NCBI GenBank assembly: GCA_023415915.1
Contig: JAEZIZ010000005.1
Location: forward strand, 1-19,099
DNA length: 19,099 nt
From: Bacillota bacterium
Lineage (GTDB): Bacteria > Bacillota > Clostridia > Christensenellales > SZUA-584
Reading direction: 5' to 3'
Shown here: one piece after another, positions 7,731 to 14,794 of the stretch
Layout of the letters: each line of letters begins with the position of its first letter
Position numbering within the stretch: position 1 is the stretch's first letter
Notes under the pieces: model-generated
The model's database searches: none
The model's input: only the letters and a program-made list of their open reading frames with translations
Told to the model about the DNA's origin: nothing
Made by a program: the position numbers and the translations under genes

Positions 7731-7868
7731 ACACCCTTCAGTCGCCTGCGGCGACAGCTCCCCTGACAGGAGAGCCTTTAAAAAGCTTCCCCTTTTACTC
7801 ACCCCAGCGAACCTTGTTCGCCGGGGACCCCGACAGTGGAAGTGGCGCGAAGCACCGATAGGGTGTAC
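7731..7868 (-). repeat. Family C repeat with ACACCC/GGGTGT ends
   Basis: The element starts ACACCCTTCAGTCGC and ends GATAGGGTGTA, so its ends are inverted repeats. Inside are GGCGACAGCTCCCC, AAGCTTCCCC, GTTCGCCGGGG and a GGAAGTGGCGCGAAGCACC segment. The reverse complement of this order recurs at 11676-11853. It has no coding capacity and resembles a small MITE-like or extragenic palindromic element. Confidence 0.65.
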
Positions 7869-7882
7869 TTACGCCCATTCTG

Positions 7883-8015
7883 GCGGTCAATGACCGCCCC
7901 TACCATCCGTGACGCCGTTTAATGTTTGTAGGGGCGGGTCTCCGTACCCGCCCGCCTCCTTGCGCCCCATTCCGGCTGCCTAAAGACCGCCCCAACACGC
8001 GCTGACGCTGTCTTG
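7883..8015. repeat. Family A repeat, one full and one truncated unit
   Basis: Units begin at 7883 and 7975, again 92 bases apart. The first carries GCGGTCaatGACCGC and GGGCGGGT...ACCCGCCC; the second stops after GCGCTGACGCTGTCT. The 92-base spacing matches the block at 3548. Confidence 0.8.
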
Positions 8016-8116
8016 AGGCATGGATGCTCTCCCCTTCCGCTTTTCCTGCCGAGAACATTAACAGCAAATGCCGCATACATTACTGTATCAACATTGCTAA
8101 TAATTACTATACATAC

Positions 8117-8145
8117 TTGCTTTTTTGTATAGCTTGGGGTATTAT
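8117..8145 (+). promoter_or_regulatory. Sigma-A type promoter of the C39-like surface protein
   Basis: TTGCTT and TATTAT are separated by exactly 17 bases. Transcription from near 8152 would leave a leader of about 43 bases before the ATG at 8195. A TTGACA at 8156 has no matching -10 and is not chosen. Confidence 0.6.
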
Positions 8146-8194
8146 ATTACGTAAAGTTGACACAAATATTACGATTCCATTGAGAAAGAGGAAA

Positions 8195-10069
8195 ATGAAT
8201 ACAAAAAAAGCTTTTTTGTTGGCATTGGCGGTAATTATCGCCGTATCGGCTTTCCTTCCGGGCGTGGCGCTTGCCGACGGCGGCCCGTACACGGTGAGGT
8301 TTTTAAACCCTGACGGCTCCGAGGCCGCTGCGCCCGCGTCCGTTGCGGAAGGCGCGGCCGTTGCGAAGCCGGCCGACCCGGTAATGGAGCGGCGGCAGTT
8401 CACCGGATGGTTTTCCGACCCCGGTTGCACCGCGTCTTACGACTTCGGCGCCGCCGTTACGGGCGACACGGTTATATACGCCGGATGGCTGGACATATAT
8501 ACCGTAACGGCCGTCTCGTCCAACCCGGCGTGGGGAACGGTATCGGGAGGCACGGATTGCGTCTCCGGCTCCGCAGTAACGCTTACCGCAATTCCTTCGG
8601 CGGGCTGCCGCTTTGTGAACTGGGCGGAAACCGGCGCTGCAAACGCGGTGTATACGTTCGGCGTCACTGCCAGTACAACGCTTACTGCGGTATTCGAGCC
8701 TATTGGCACTCCATCGCTAAGCGCTGCGGCGGCAGGCTGCGACAGCGTTGCGCTCAATTGGACACCTGTGCCCGGCGCGACGAGCTACGACGTATACCGC
8801 TCCGATTCCGCAGGCGGCGCATACGGCTATATAGGCTCCGCGGCAGGGAGCGCCTATGTGGACGCAGGCCTTGGGTATAAGACTACGTACTGGTACAAGG
8901 TGCGCGCGTGCGTCTCCGGCGAAACAGCGGTAACATACGGCGGAGAATCCGAGCCCGCGGGCGCGGCGACCGCGGTGGTAGCGCCCGTTATCTCTGCGTT
9001 TTCGAACAACCACACGAGCGTCACGCTCTCATGGACGCCCGTACCCGGCGCGACAGGCTACCAGCTGTACCGCGCTACCAAACCCAACGGCAAATTCAAG
9101 CTTGTAAAAACGTTCAAATCCGGCGGCATACTCAGCTATATAAACAAAAGCCTTAAAACGAACACTACATACTATTACAAGATAAGGTCTATGCGCAAGC
9201 AGGGGCGCAAAACGGATTATTCGCCCTATTCGCAGTTGATATCCGTAGCTCCGTCGCTCGCCGCGCCTATATTGAACGCGTCGCTGCTCAATTCAACGAG
9301 CGTGCAGCTTTCGTGGAACGCGCTGCCCGGCGTACGCGGCTACGAAGTGTACCACTCGACGCAGGCGGACGGCGCATACACCAAGGTTTATACCGCTTCG
9401 TCGAAAGTCACCGGATACACGGACACGGGGCTCGCGATAAACACCGCCTACTATTTCAAGGTGCGCGGCTTTGTTAAGAGCGGTTCCAAAAAGCTGTACG
9501 GCCCGTTCTCAGACGTTCAGAGCGCCGTTACGGTAGCGGCGCCGGGAGAACGCATATATTCGCTTTTCTATCAGGGAGACAGCGCGTGGGGCTTTACTTC
9601 TAGCGTTAAAAAGACGGCGTGCCTTATGACAGCCTACGCCGACGTAATCAACAACATGGGCAGGGGCGCGACGCCGCGGACCGTGTTCGACTCCAACGGC
9701 GGCAGAACGATAATGAACTTTAATAACCTCGCTGCAAACTTCGGAGTGGCTCCGGTGAGCGCGCTTGACGCATCGTCCTCGTATTTTCGCGGCTTCAGCT
9801 GCGGCCAGACTTTCGTAAACGATCCCGGAAACAACGGCATTGCCGCGATTAAAGAGGCGCTCGACAGGAACCCCGAGGGCGTAATATGCTATTTCACAAA
9901 GGGCAGCAAGCAGCACGCCATAGTCGCCAGCAGGTACGAAGGCGACACGATATACTACAGCGACCCGGGCCGCAACTTAGGAAGGCTTCTTTGCTTCTCC
10001 GAAACCTGGGTAAGCCGCCATCACAGGATGACATACAAGGACTTAGCCTACATAGTGGCGCTGGGCTGA
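8195..10069 (+). CDS. Secreted multidomain protein: InlB-type repeats, three FN3 domains, C39-like peptidase domain
   Basis: From ATG 8195 (AAAGAGG site before it) the product has 624 residues; an upstream frame extension has no ribosome binding site and lies upstream of the promoter. Residues 1-28 are a Sec signal ending near ALA. Two beta repeats follow: an InlB B-repeat/Flg_new-type unit (YTVRFLNPDG to VIYAGW) and a second ending LTAVFEP. Three fibronectin type III domains come next, each with a W-x-P-V-P-G-A-T/W-N-A-L-P-G core and a YYYKIR/YWYKVR strand. The C-terminal 170 residues resemble peptidase C39-like proteins: Gln460 in YQGDSAWG, Cys476 in KKTACLM, His574 in KQHAIV and Asp590 in YYSDPG. 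The usual GCGPT around the cysteine is replaced by TACLM, so activity is uncertain. No LPxTG or membrane anchor is seen, so it is probably released or held by wall binding. Promoter and terminator make it monocistronic. Confidence 0.85.
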   Translation: MNTKKAFLLALAVIIAVSAFLPGVALADGGPYTVRFLNPDGSEAAAPASVAEGAAVAKPADPVMERRQFTGWFSDPGCTASYDFGAAVTGDTVIYAGWLDIYTVTAVSSNPAWGTVSGGTDCVSGSAVTLTAIPSAGCRFVNWAETGAANAVYTFGVTASTTLTAVFEPIGTPSLSAAAAGCDSVALNWTPVPGATSYDVYRSDSAGGAYGYIGSAAGSAYVDAGLGYKTTYWYKVRACVSGETAVTYGGESEPAGAATAVVAPVISAFSNNHTSVTLSWTPVPGATGYQLYRATKPNGKFKLVKTFKSGGILSYINKSLKTNTTYYYKIRSMRKQGRKTDYSPYSQLISVAPSLAAPILNASLLNSTSVQLSWNALPGVRGYEVYHSTQADGAYTKVYTASSKVTGYTDTGLAINTAYYFKVRGFVKSGSKKLYGPFSDVQSAVTVAAPGERIYSLFYQGDSAWGFTSSVKKTACLMTAYADVINNMGRGATPRTVFDSNGGRTIMNFNNLAANFGVAPVSALDASSSYFRGFSCGQTFVNDPGNNGIAAIKEALDRNPEGVICYFTKGSKQHAIVASRYEGDTIYYSDPGRNLGRLLCFSETWVSRHHRMTYKDLAYIVALG

Positions 10070-10083
10070 CAACGTTCCATAAA

Positions 10084-10106
10084 GCCGGCCGCTTGGCCGG
10101 CTTTTT
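10084..10106 (+). terminator. Rho-independent terminator of the C39-like gene
   Basis: GCCGGCC, loop GCTT and GGCCGGC form a perfect stem followed by TTTTT. It lies 14 bases past the stop codon. Confidence 0.92.
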
Positions 10107-10147
10107 ATGTTCGCGTCAAAAACAAGGCTTTAATTCGCTATCACTCC

Positions 10148-10176
10148 TTGACACGCCTCCCGCCGTTACTTATACT
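10148..10176 (+). promoter_or_regulatory. Strong sigma-A promoter of the L,D-transpeptidase gene
   Basis: A perfect TTGACA and TATACT are spaced 17 bases apart. The start site would fall near 10183, about 29 bases before the GTG start at 10212. Confidence 0.88.
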
Positions 10177-10211
10177 TTGGATGTTAAGACCTGCCAGACG
10201 GAGGTGCACCT

Positions 10212-11267
10212 GTGCTTAAAAAATTTGTTGCTGTTGTTATCGCGGCGGTGATGGCGTTTACGCTGTATAGCCCCGCCACCGCTTACGCGTATGACGAGCT
10301 CAAAAATACCGACCCTGAAAAATACTACATACTGCTCGACTGCAAGAACCAGATCGTGACCGTGTTTGAGAAGGACGATAACGGTGAATACACAAAGGTC
10401 GTGCGGCGTTTCTTATGCACGACGGGGCGCACGGAGCTCGACCCCAACGACCCCGAGGACGAAGGCACCCCCACTCCTACCGGCGTTTTTAAGATAGGCG
10501 GGCGCGAACGCTTCGGCAAGTTTCTGGCGTTCGGCGGAACTTATGCCCGCTACTGGACGCAGATAGTAGGCGGCGTGTATTTCCACTCGATACTATACGG
10601 CAAGCGCGATATAAACACTTTGCAGCGCGGCGCGTTCCGCGCATTGGGCAGCAAGGTCTCTCACGGCTGCGTGCGCCTTTACGTGGAGGACGCAAAATGG
10701 CTCTACTATTACGCCTGTCCCGGCACGACTATAAAGGTAACGAACTCCGAGCCTTCGAACAGTGCGACGAAGAAGCTGCTTAGAACCAAGCTTTCTTTCG
10801 ATGAATACAACGCGCTACAAAAGAGGATATACGACAACGACGAACTGCCCAACCTAAAAGCGTGGATAGTAAAGGACAACGCCGATATGCGCACGGGCAA
10901 CGGCAACGAGGACAGGGTTATAAAGCGGCTCGCAACCGGAACGGAAGTGGAAGTGCTGCAAAGCGCCGAGCCTTGGAGCAAGATAAAGCATAAAAACCGC
11001 GAAGGGTATATACTTACCGCGTATATTACTTTTGAAAACGGCAAGATGCAGTCAAGCGAAACGGCCGACATACTCAAAAAGACCGTATGGATGCAATCAA
11101 AGCCCGATAAGGACGCAGAATACAGGATAGTGAAGATACCCAAGTATTCGTCGGTAAAGGTGCTCGAGCCGGACGCAGACGGCTGGACAAAGGTAAAGTA
11201 CTGGAACGACGAGGGTTATATACAGTCCAATGCGCTTACAAAGGGCTGGGGCGTAACGAGGGAATAG
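10212..11267 (+). CDS. L,D-transpeptidase (YkuD domain) with C-terminal SH3-like domains
   Basis: The 351-residue protein begins at GTG 10212, with GGAGGTG six to seven bases upstream. Residues 1-26 are a Sec signal ending near TAYA. The YkuD domain spans about 35-176: it opens with KYYILLDCKNQIVTVF, and the active site is clear, with His125 in VYFHSILY and SHGCVR at 150-155 carrying catalytic Cys153. Such enzymes make 3-3 cross-links in peptidoglycan or attach proteins to it, outside the membrane. After a helical linker (180-210), two SH3-like repeats follow (about 217-275 and 287-346), with the motifs WSKIKHKNREGYI and WTKVKYWNDEGYI; these often bind cell wall. The gene has its own promoter and terminator. 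Next to the C39-like surface protein it forms a cell-wall pair, though they are not one operon. Confidence 0.93.
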   Translation: MLKKFVAVVIAAVMAFTLYSPATAYAYDELKNTDPEKYYILLDCKNQIVTVFEKDDNGEYTKVVRRFLCTTGRTELDPNDPEDEGTPTPTGVFKIGGRERFGKFLAFGGTYARYWTQIVGGVYFHSILYGKRDINTLQRGAFRALGSKVSHGCVRLYVEDAKWLYYYACPGTTIKVTNSEPSNSATKKLLRTKLSFDEYNALQKRIYDNDELPNLKAWIVKDNADMRTGNGNEDRVIKRLATGTEVEVLQSAEPWSKIKHKNREGYILTAYITFENGKMQSSETADILKKTVWMQSKPDKDAEYRIVKIPKYSSVKVLEPDADGWTKVKYWNDEGYIQSNALTKGWGVTRE

Positions 11268-11356
11268 CCTTAACGAATGCCGCTGTTCCGCCGGCGGTTA
11301 AACCGTATTCCCCGACGGCTTTCCATTAACAATAACCTCTCAATTCAAATTTAAAA

Positions 11357-11389
11357 GCCTTGAATCATCGCCTCAAGGCTTTGTTTTTT
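11357..11389 (+). terminator. Rho-independent terminator downstream of the L,D-transpeptidase
   Basis: GCCTTGA and TCAAGGC flank a nine-base loop and are followed by TTTGTTTTTT. It lies about 90 bases past the stop. The same stem sequence occurs at 11883-11904 for the gene on the other strand. Confidence 0.85.
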
Positions 11390-11448
11390 CAGCCCACAAT
11401 GCTGTGCTTTACACGAAGAACGCCCCTACACAAAACAAGAAACTTTGG

Positions 11449-11480
11449 CGCGTGTTGGGGCGGTCTTTGACCGCCAGAAT
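11449..11480 (-). repeat. Family A repeat fragment, reversed
   Basis: GCGCGTGTTGGGGCGGTC and TTTGACCGCCAGAA are the reverse complement of the start of a family A unit, as seen at 7975 and 3640. Only this palindrome and part of the spacer remain. Confidence 0.7.
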
Positions 11481-11520
11481 ATCAATTAACAGGGTAAGCT
11501 TGGGCAATACACTCGCTTTG

Positions 11521-11555
11521 CGCGGAAGCTGTCGCCGCCCCGATTGAAGGGTGTG
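11521..11555 (+). repeat. Family C repeat fragment
   Basis: The segment GGAAGCTGTCGCCGCCCCGA and TTGAAGGGTGTGC matches the right end of the full family C copy at 11676-11853. It appears to be a solo end. Confidence 0.6.
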
Positions 11556-11565
11556 CTCGATAAAT

Positions 11566-11697
11566 TATCTTTTGTCATTCAGAAGGAGCGTAGCGACTGA
11601 AGAATCTTTAGCAATGAATTTTAAAGATTCCTCACTTTCGTTCGGAATGACATATGGGAGTATTTGAAACTCTGACCCTATCGTCGTTACGCGCCAC
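11566..11697 (+). repeat. Family B repeat, GTCATTC/GAATGAC hairpin, copy 1
   Basis: The 132-base element starts TATCTTTTGTCATTC and ends CGCGCCAC. GTCATTC at 11574-11580 pairs with GAATGAC at 11645-11651, and an inner AGAATCTTT pairs with AAAGATTC. A second nearly identical copy lies at 17702-17837 in the same orientation. Extragenic GTCATTC...GAATGAC hairpins of this kind are known from many bacterial genomes. Confidence 0.82.
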
Positions 11698-11853
11698 TTC
11701 CCCTGCAAGGGGAAGCTTTTTTATGCTGTCGCTCCATGTGTAACGCTCTGTTATTCGTGCATTTATTTAAGGCTCCCCTTCATCCACCCCAACGAACTTT
11801 GTTCGCCGGGGGCCCCGGACGGGGAGCTGTCGCCGCCCCGACTGAAGGGTATA
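11676..11853 (+). repeat. Family C repeat, full copy
   Basis: The order of blocks is CCCTATCG, CGCGCCACTTCC, GGGGAAGCTTTTT, AAGGCTCCCC, GTTCGCCGGGGGCCCC, GGGGAGCTGTCGCCG and GACTGAAGGGTATA. This is the reverse complement of the 7731-7868 copy, with about 40 extra bases in the middle. It overlaps the tail of family B copy 1. Confidence 0.65.
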
Positions 11854-11877
11854 GACGTCATCGTTCAATAAGATCTT

Positions 11878-11904
11878 AAAAAGCCTTGAAGTATCCCTCA
11901 AGGC
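11878..11904 (-). terminator. Rho-independent terminator of the solute-binding lipoprotein
   Basis: On the minus strand GCCTTGA, an eight-base loop and TCAAGGC are followed by TTTTTAAG. It lies about 12 bases past the stop of the gene ending at 11916. Confidence 0.85.
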
Positions 11905-11915
11905 TTTATCATTAC

Positions 11916-12986
11916 TTAGTTAGGTATCGTTTCGTAGTAGCTGCGCAGAGTGTCCATCCACGGCTCGTTTAACAGCGACGCCTGTTCGCCGCCCATTTCC
12001 ATCAGCGCCGCGTTGTCCGCAAGTCGGGAAGCGTTTATCACGCAAGGCAAAAGCTCAATAACCGAGCCGCCCTCGCCCTTTATCGCTTTAAGCGCCGCAC
12101 GCACTGATAGCGCGCCCGCTAGGTATTCGTTCGCTCCTACGGCCTGCGCGAATACTTCGGGGTTCTTCGCCATTCTTTTTACCGCCTCCGGCGTTACGCC
12201 CGGGCAGAACACCTCCATGTCGGTGCGGCCAAGAGCTTCGAGCGCATCAAGCGCCCCGAGCGCCAGCCTTGCGTTATCGGCGTATACGCCGTCCAACATG
12301 CCCTCCACATAGCCCTGCAGCTTATCCGTAAGCCATCCGTCCGGCGCCGCTCCTCCATCGGAGGCTATATAAACTTCCTTGGGAAATATCTTGCCCTCGT
12401 CCGTCAGCTTTTGGTACGCCGCGTAGCTTGCCGAATCGGCGCTCTCAAACATCAGTACCAGCCTTACAGGCGTATCGTGCGGCGGATAGTTGAGCGCCGC
12501 CTCCATCGCAATATCCGTTTCATTTCCCGGCAAATAATACACCTGCGAAACGCTCTCGCCCACCGCAGCCTTCTCTGTGCCATAAACAACCGCGGGCTTA
12601 TCCGCCGCCGCGGATTCTATCGCGGCGTAATCTTCCTGCCGCGGCATATAAGCTATTATGCCGTCCGCTTCCGAGGATACGGCGTCGCCGATAGTTTCGC
12701 TTGCCGAGGTCTTCAGCGTTATACCCATACTTTCGGCTTCGGCCTTGGCGCCTTCGGCGAACAGCTCCGCGTCGCCTGCCGCTCCGCTTATCAGCGTTAT
12801 GGTTATCTCTTTGCCGAACACAGCCTCCACACCTTTCGGCTCGGGCGTAGGCTGTTGTGTGGGCGCAAGCGACTCACCCGGCTCCAAAACGGCAACTCTG
12901 CCCGCACAGCCTGGTATGCATAAAACCGCCGCCGTGAGCAGTGCGGTCAATACTTTTGCGTTCCTGAAAAAAACGGTTCTCTTCAT
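11916..12986 (-). CDS. Sugar-binding-type periplasmic-binding-like lipoprotein (orphan)
   Basis: Taking ATG 12986 gives 356 residues with a clear lipoprotein signal: MKRTVFFRNAK, a hydrophobic core and lipobox IPGC with Cys27. The promoter at 13021-13049 places the transcript start near 13014, so the in-frame ATGs at 13016 and 13094 are ruled out. A Pro/Thr/Gln linker precedes a type I periplasmic binding fold of the RbsB kind: EITITLISG first strand, GDAELFAEGAKAEAESMGI helix, ADGIIAYMP strand, KPAVVYGTE strand, then a second lobe with RLVLMFESADSASY and GALDALEALGRTDMEVFCPG. No permease or ATPase genes adjoin, so it may feed a distant transporter or sense a ligand. The lobe is divergent and the ligand cannot be predicted. 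A strong terminator follows at once. Confidence 0.8.
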   Translation of the reverse strand: MKRTVFFRNAKVLTALLTAAVLCIPGCAGRVAVLEPGESLAPTQQPTPEPKGVEAVFGKEITITLISGAAGDAELFAEGAKAEAESMGITLKTSASETIGDAVSSEADGIIAYMPRQEDYAAIESAAADKPAVVYGTEKAAVGESVSQVYYLPGNETDIAMEAALNYPPHDTPVRLVLMFESADSASYAAYQKLTDEGKIFPKEVYIASDGGAAPDGWLTDKLQGYVEGMLDGVYADNARLALGALDALEALGRTDMEVFCPGVTPEAVKRMAKNPEVFAQAVGANEYLAGALSVRAALKAIKGEGGSVIELLPCVINASRLADNAALMEMGGEQASLLNEPWMDTLRSYYETIPN

Positions 12987-13020
12987 GTGCTTTTTTGTTC
13001 TCCCTATAGTTTTCATAACT

Positions 13021-13049
13021 ATAATACCTAAACGTTTACCCGTTTGCAA
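13021..13049 (-). promoter_or_regulatory. Promoter of the solute-binding lipoprotein, with palindrome in spacer
   Basis: On the minus strand TTGCAA and TATTAT are 17 bases apart. The spacer contains the palindrome AAACGTTT (13030-13037), a place where a LacI-type repressor could bind. The operator idea is inference only. Confidence 0.6.
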
Positions 13050-13108
13050 CAAACTCAGGAATATTACGGAAAAAGCTTTTAAGTAAAAAAACATGTCCTA
13101 TGTGCGTG

Positions 13109-13137
13109 TTGGCTCTTCACTCATACTGTGATACAAT
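13109..13137 (+). promoter_or_regulatory. Promoter of the FMN reductase gene
   Basis: TTGGCT and TACAAT are separated by 17 bases. The leader to ATG 13174 is about 30 bases and holds AAGGAG. Confidence 0.6.
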
Positions 13138-13173
13138 CTTTAGTGATTTCATATTTAATGAAGGAGCATTGCG

Positions 13174-13713
13174 ATGGCAAAGAATATACTCGTTTTAACG
13201 GGCAGTCCGAGGGAACACGGCAACAGCGAAGCAATGGCCGACGCGTTTATAAAAGGAGCGCTTGCGGCAGGACATACCGCGACTAAATTCAGAGCCGCCG
13301 ATAAGGATATAGCGGGCTGCATAGCCTGCGAGACATGTTTTTCGGAAGGTACGCCCTGCACGTTCCGCGACGGATTCGCCGAGCTCGAGCCGATGCTCGA
13401 AAAGGCGGACGTGCTGGTATTCTGCACGCCTGTTTACTGGTTCGGCATGACCGCCCAGATAAAGGCCGCCATCGACCGCATGTACGCGTATCACGACCGT
13501 CCTCTGTCCATACGCGAGGCAGTTTTGCTCGTCTGCGCGGGAGATACCGACATGCGCGTGTTTTCCGGCGTTATCGAACAGTATAAAAACACGCTGTGGT
13601 ATTTAGGCTTGCAGGACAGGGGCACGCTTATAGTGCCGGACGTTAACGACGCAGGAGATATACAGAAGACGGACGCACTGAAACAGGCCGAAGATATGGG
13701 AAAAAGCATATAA
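13174..13713 (+). CDS. NAD(P)H-dependent FMN reductase / iron-sulfur-flavoprotein-like oxidoreductase
   Basis: This 179-residue cytoplasmic protein has the flavodoxin-like fold of NADPH-dependent FMN reductases. The first strand and phosphate loop are ILVLTGSPREHGNSEAM (residues 5-21), and the second flavin loop is CTPVYWFGMTAQIKAAIDR. A cysteine cluster Cys49-x2-Cys52-x2-Cys55-x6-Cys62 matches the compact CX2CX2CX4-7C pattern of iron-sulfur flavoproteins, so a [4Fe-4S] cluster is possible. Many clostridial relatives keep this motif, and not all are proven to bind a cluster. The start is set by GGAG eight bases upstream and by the promoter at 13109-13137. It is transcribed alone, away from the lipoprotein gene and towards the transposase-like gene. 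The natural substrate is unknown. Confidence 0.88.
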   Translation: MAKNILVLTGSPREHGNSEAMADAFIKGALAAGHTATKFRAADKDIAGCIACETCFSEGTPCTFRDGFAELEPMLEKADVLVFCTPVYWFGMTAQIKAAIDRMYAYHDRPLSIREAVLLVCAGDTDMRVFSGVIEQYKNTLWYLGLQDRGTLIVPDVNDAGDIQKTDALKQAEDMGKSI

Positions 13714-13731
13714 CGCAATGACCTTATTTTT

Positions 13732-13772
13732 GCCGCACGTATAGGAACGCAGCGCCTATAATGTGCGTCGGC
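13732..13772. other. Long imperfect hairpin between convergent genes
   Basis: GCCG-CAC-g-TATAGG on the left pairs with CCTATA-a-TGTGCG-t-CGGC on the right across a nine-base loop, with small bulges. It lies between the FMN reductase stop and the transposase-like stop. No U-tract follows on either side, so it is more like a repetitive palindrome than a standard terminator. Confidence 0.5.
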
Positions 13773-13790
13773 ATGCAAACGCAGATCAGC

Positions 13791-14261
13791 TCAATGCTCC
13801 GGAGCGGGCGCCTGCTCTCCAAACCCTGTATAATTCAGCGTTTCGAGGCGCTGATACCCGTTTATAACGTGCCCGTAAAAAGAACGCTGCCACAGCTTTC
13901 CGTTTCTCGTTTGATTTATCTCGTTATAGCGTTTATTAGTATATGTTTTTAGGCTCAGTACTACTTTGTTCAGCAACAAATCCCTGTCGGCGCTCATATC
14001 GAGTGCTACTATCATATTAACGTGGGCGGGCATTATCACATATTTTTCGATACGCGCGCCCTTAAGCTCGCTGTTAACATGATATATGCCATTTTTCACC
14101 TCTATGCCTACCGGCGTCAGTTCGGATTCGATGCCGCGCATTGGATATCTGAATAAACGCCTCTGCGGCGGGCTGGCCGCGGCGCGCGAAAGCACAGGCT
14201 CCCCGCCTTTAGTGCATATCGTGACTATGTGCGTCTCGTACGCGCATTTTTTGCTCCGCAC
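13791..14261 (-). CDS. REP-associated tyrosine transposase (RAYT, Y1_Tnp)-like protein, probably inactive
   Basis: The protein resembles Y1 transposases of the RAYT group, which nick single-stranded DNA at REP-type hairpins through a HUH motif and a tyrosine. Seen here are the first strand THIVTICTKGG, the central VIMPAHVNMIV, and GKLWQRSFYGHVI near the end. The HUH pair His-x-His reads His-Val-Asn, a single-base change that should abolish metal binding. The C-terminus departs from the family straight after GHVI: the usual Tyr-Ile-x-x-Asn-Pro helix is missing and a Gln/Ala/Pro-rich tail follows. GGAGG lies six bases before GTG 14261, giving 156 residues; a longer frame from ATG 14321 lacks such a site. 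It sits among repeat families A, B and C, the setting expected for such a gene. Confidence 0.75.
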   Translation of the reverse strand: MRSKKCAYETHIVTICTKGGEPVLSRAAASPPQRRLFRYPMRGIESELTPVGIEVKNGIYHVNSELKGARIEKYVIMPAHVNMIVALDMSADRDLLLNKVVLSLKTYTNKRYNEINQTRNGKLWQRSFYGHVINGYQRLETLNYTGFGEQAPAPEH

Positions 14262-14470
14262 TATTATCCTCCGCCTGAATACAAAATACGCCGCGCATTG
14301 CCTCCCTGAATACCCGATCATGCGTTATACGATATTATTTATACCATCTTTTGCCTGGTATGTTAATATGAATTTATTATCTTTTTAATTGTCATTTTTA
14401 TCATTTTATGCTACCTATATATTAGATTTCATTGATGCTGTATGCGTACAATACGTATAAGGAGTTAAAT

Positions 14471-14662
14471 ATGAGCTTTGCCGATGAAATTGTAAAAGAC
14501 ACCACGTTGACACAGTTCCCAAGTCCATTCAGCTTTGAAACGCTGATCAATCAGATCGTATTTTATGCCGTCGCCTTAACGATACTGGTCGCGTGCGTAT
14601 GCGTATGCACTCTGTTGATACGCAAGGTAATAAAGACGTTTAAAGCGTCAAAGCAGCGATAG
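14471..14662 (+). CDS. Small single-pass membrane protein
   Basis: ATG 14471 has AAGGAG at ideal spacing (AAGGAGTTAAAT), so the 63-residue product is preferred over a frame starting at 14432. Residues 1-26 are polar with two prolines, about 27-51 form one transmembrane helix (INQIVFYAVALTILVACVCV and onward, with three cysteines near its outer end), and the last 13 residues are basic (RKVIKTFKASKQR). This predicts an outside N-terminus and inside C-terminus. No family is recognised. The gene stands alone and a strong terminator lies about 70 bases downstream. Confidence 0.7.
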   Translation: MSFADEIVKDTTLTQFPSPFSFETLINQIVFYAVALTILVACVCVCTLLIRKVIKTFKASKQR

Positions 14663-14731
14663 CAGCTGCCGCGCCATATTAAGCCCGGTAAGCTTTTTCG
14701 CCTTAAGCTTATAATCCCGCTCTTTCGCAAA

Positions 14732-14759
14732 GCGCCTCCCCAGACGGGGAGGCGCTTTT
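14732..14759. terminator. Strong terminator, possibly bidirectional
   Basis: GCGCCTCCCC, loop AGAC and GGGGAGGCGC form a perfect ten-pair stem followed by TTTTA on the plus strand. It lies between the convergent small membrane protein and OsmC-family genes; the minus-strand side has only a short T-run. Confidence 0.88.
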
Positions 14760-14794
14760 AAGCTGAATAGTCTTTAATTGTCAACCGCCGAAAA

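Larger units (their letters stand above)
7458..8116. other. Divergent intergenic region dominated by repeats
   Basis: This gap of about 660 bases holds no gene. Positions 7458-7640 should contain the DUF2207 promoter, but no clear boxes stand out. Positions 7651-8015 hold two family A segments and one family C element. The promoter of the C39-like gene begins at 8117. Confidence 0.6.
11268..11877. other. Intergenic region filled with three repeat families
   Basis: This convergent gap of roughly 600 bases has no coding signal. It contains the transpeptidase terminator, a reversed family A fragment, a family C fragment, a family B element and a full family C element, nearly end to end. Confidence 0.65.

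Noticed and set aside
8024..8194. Upstream extension of the C39-like protein frame
   Set aside because: It would precede the promoter at 8117-8145, has no ribosome binding site and would hide the signal peptide.
8407..8880. Arg-rich plus-strand frame inside the C39-like gene, and similar Arg/His-rich frames in other genes
   Set aside because: Shadow frames of GC-rich coding sequence with no motifs or start signals.
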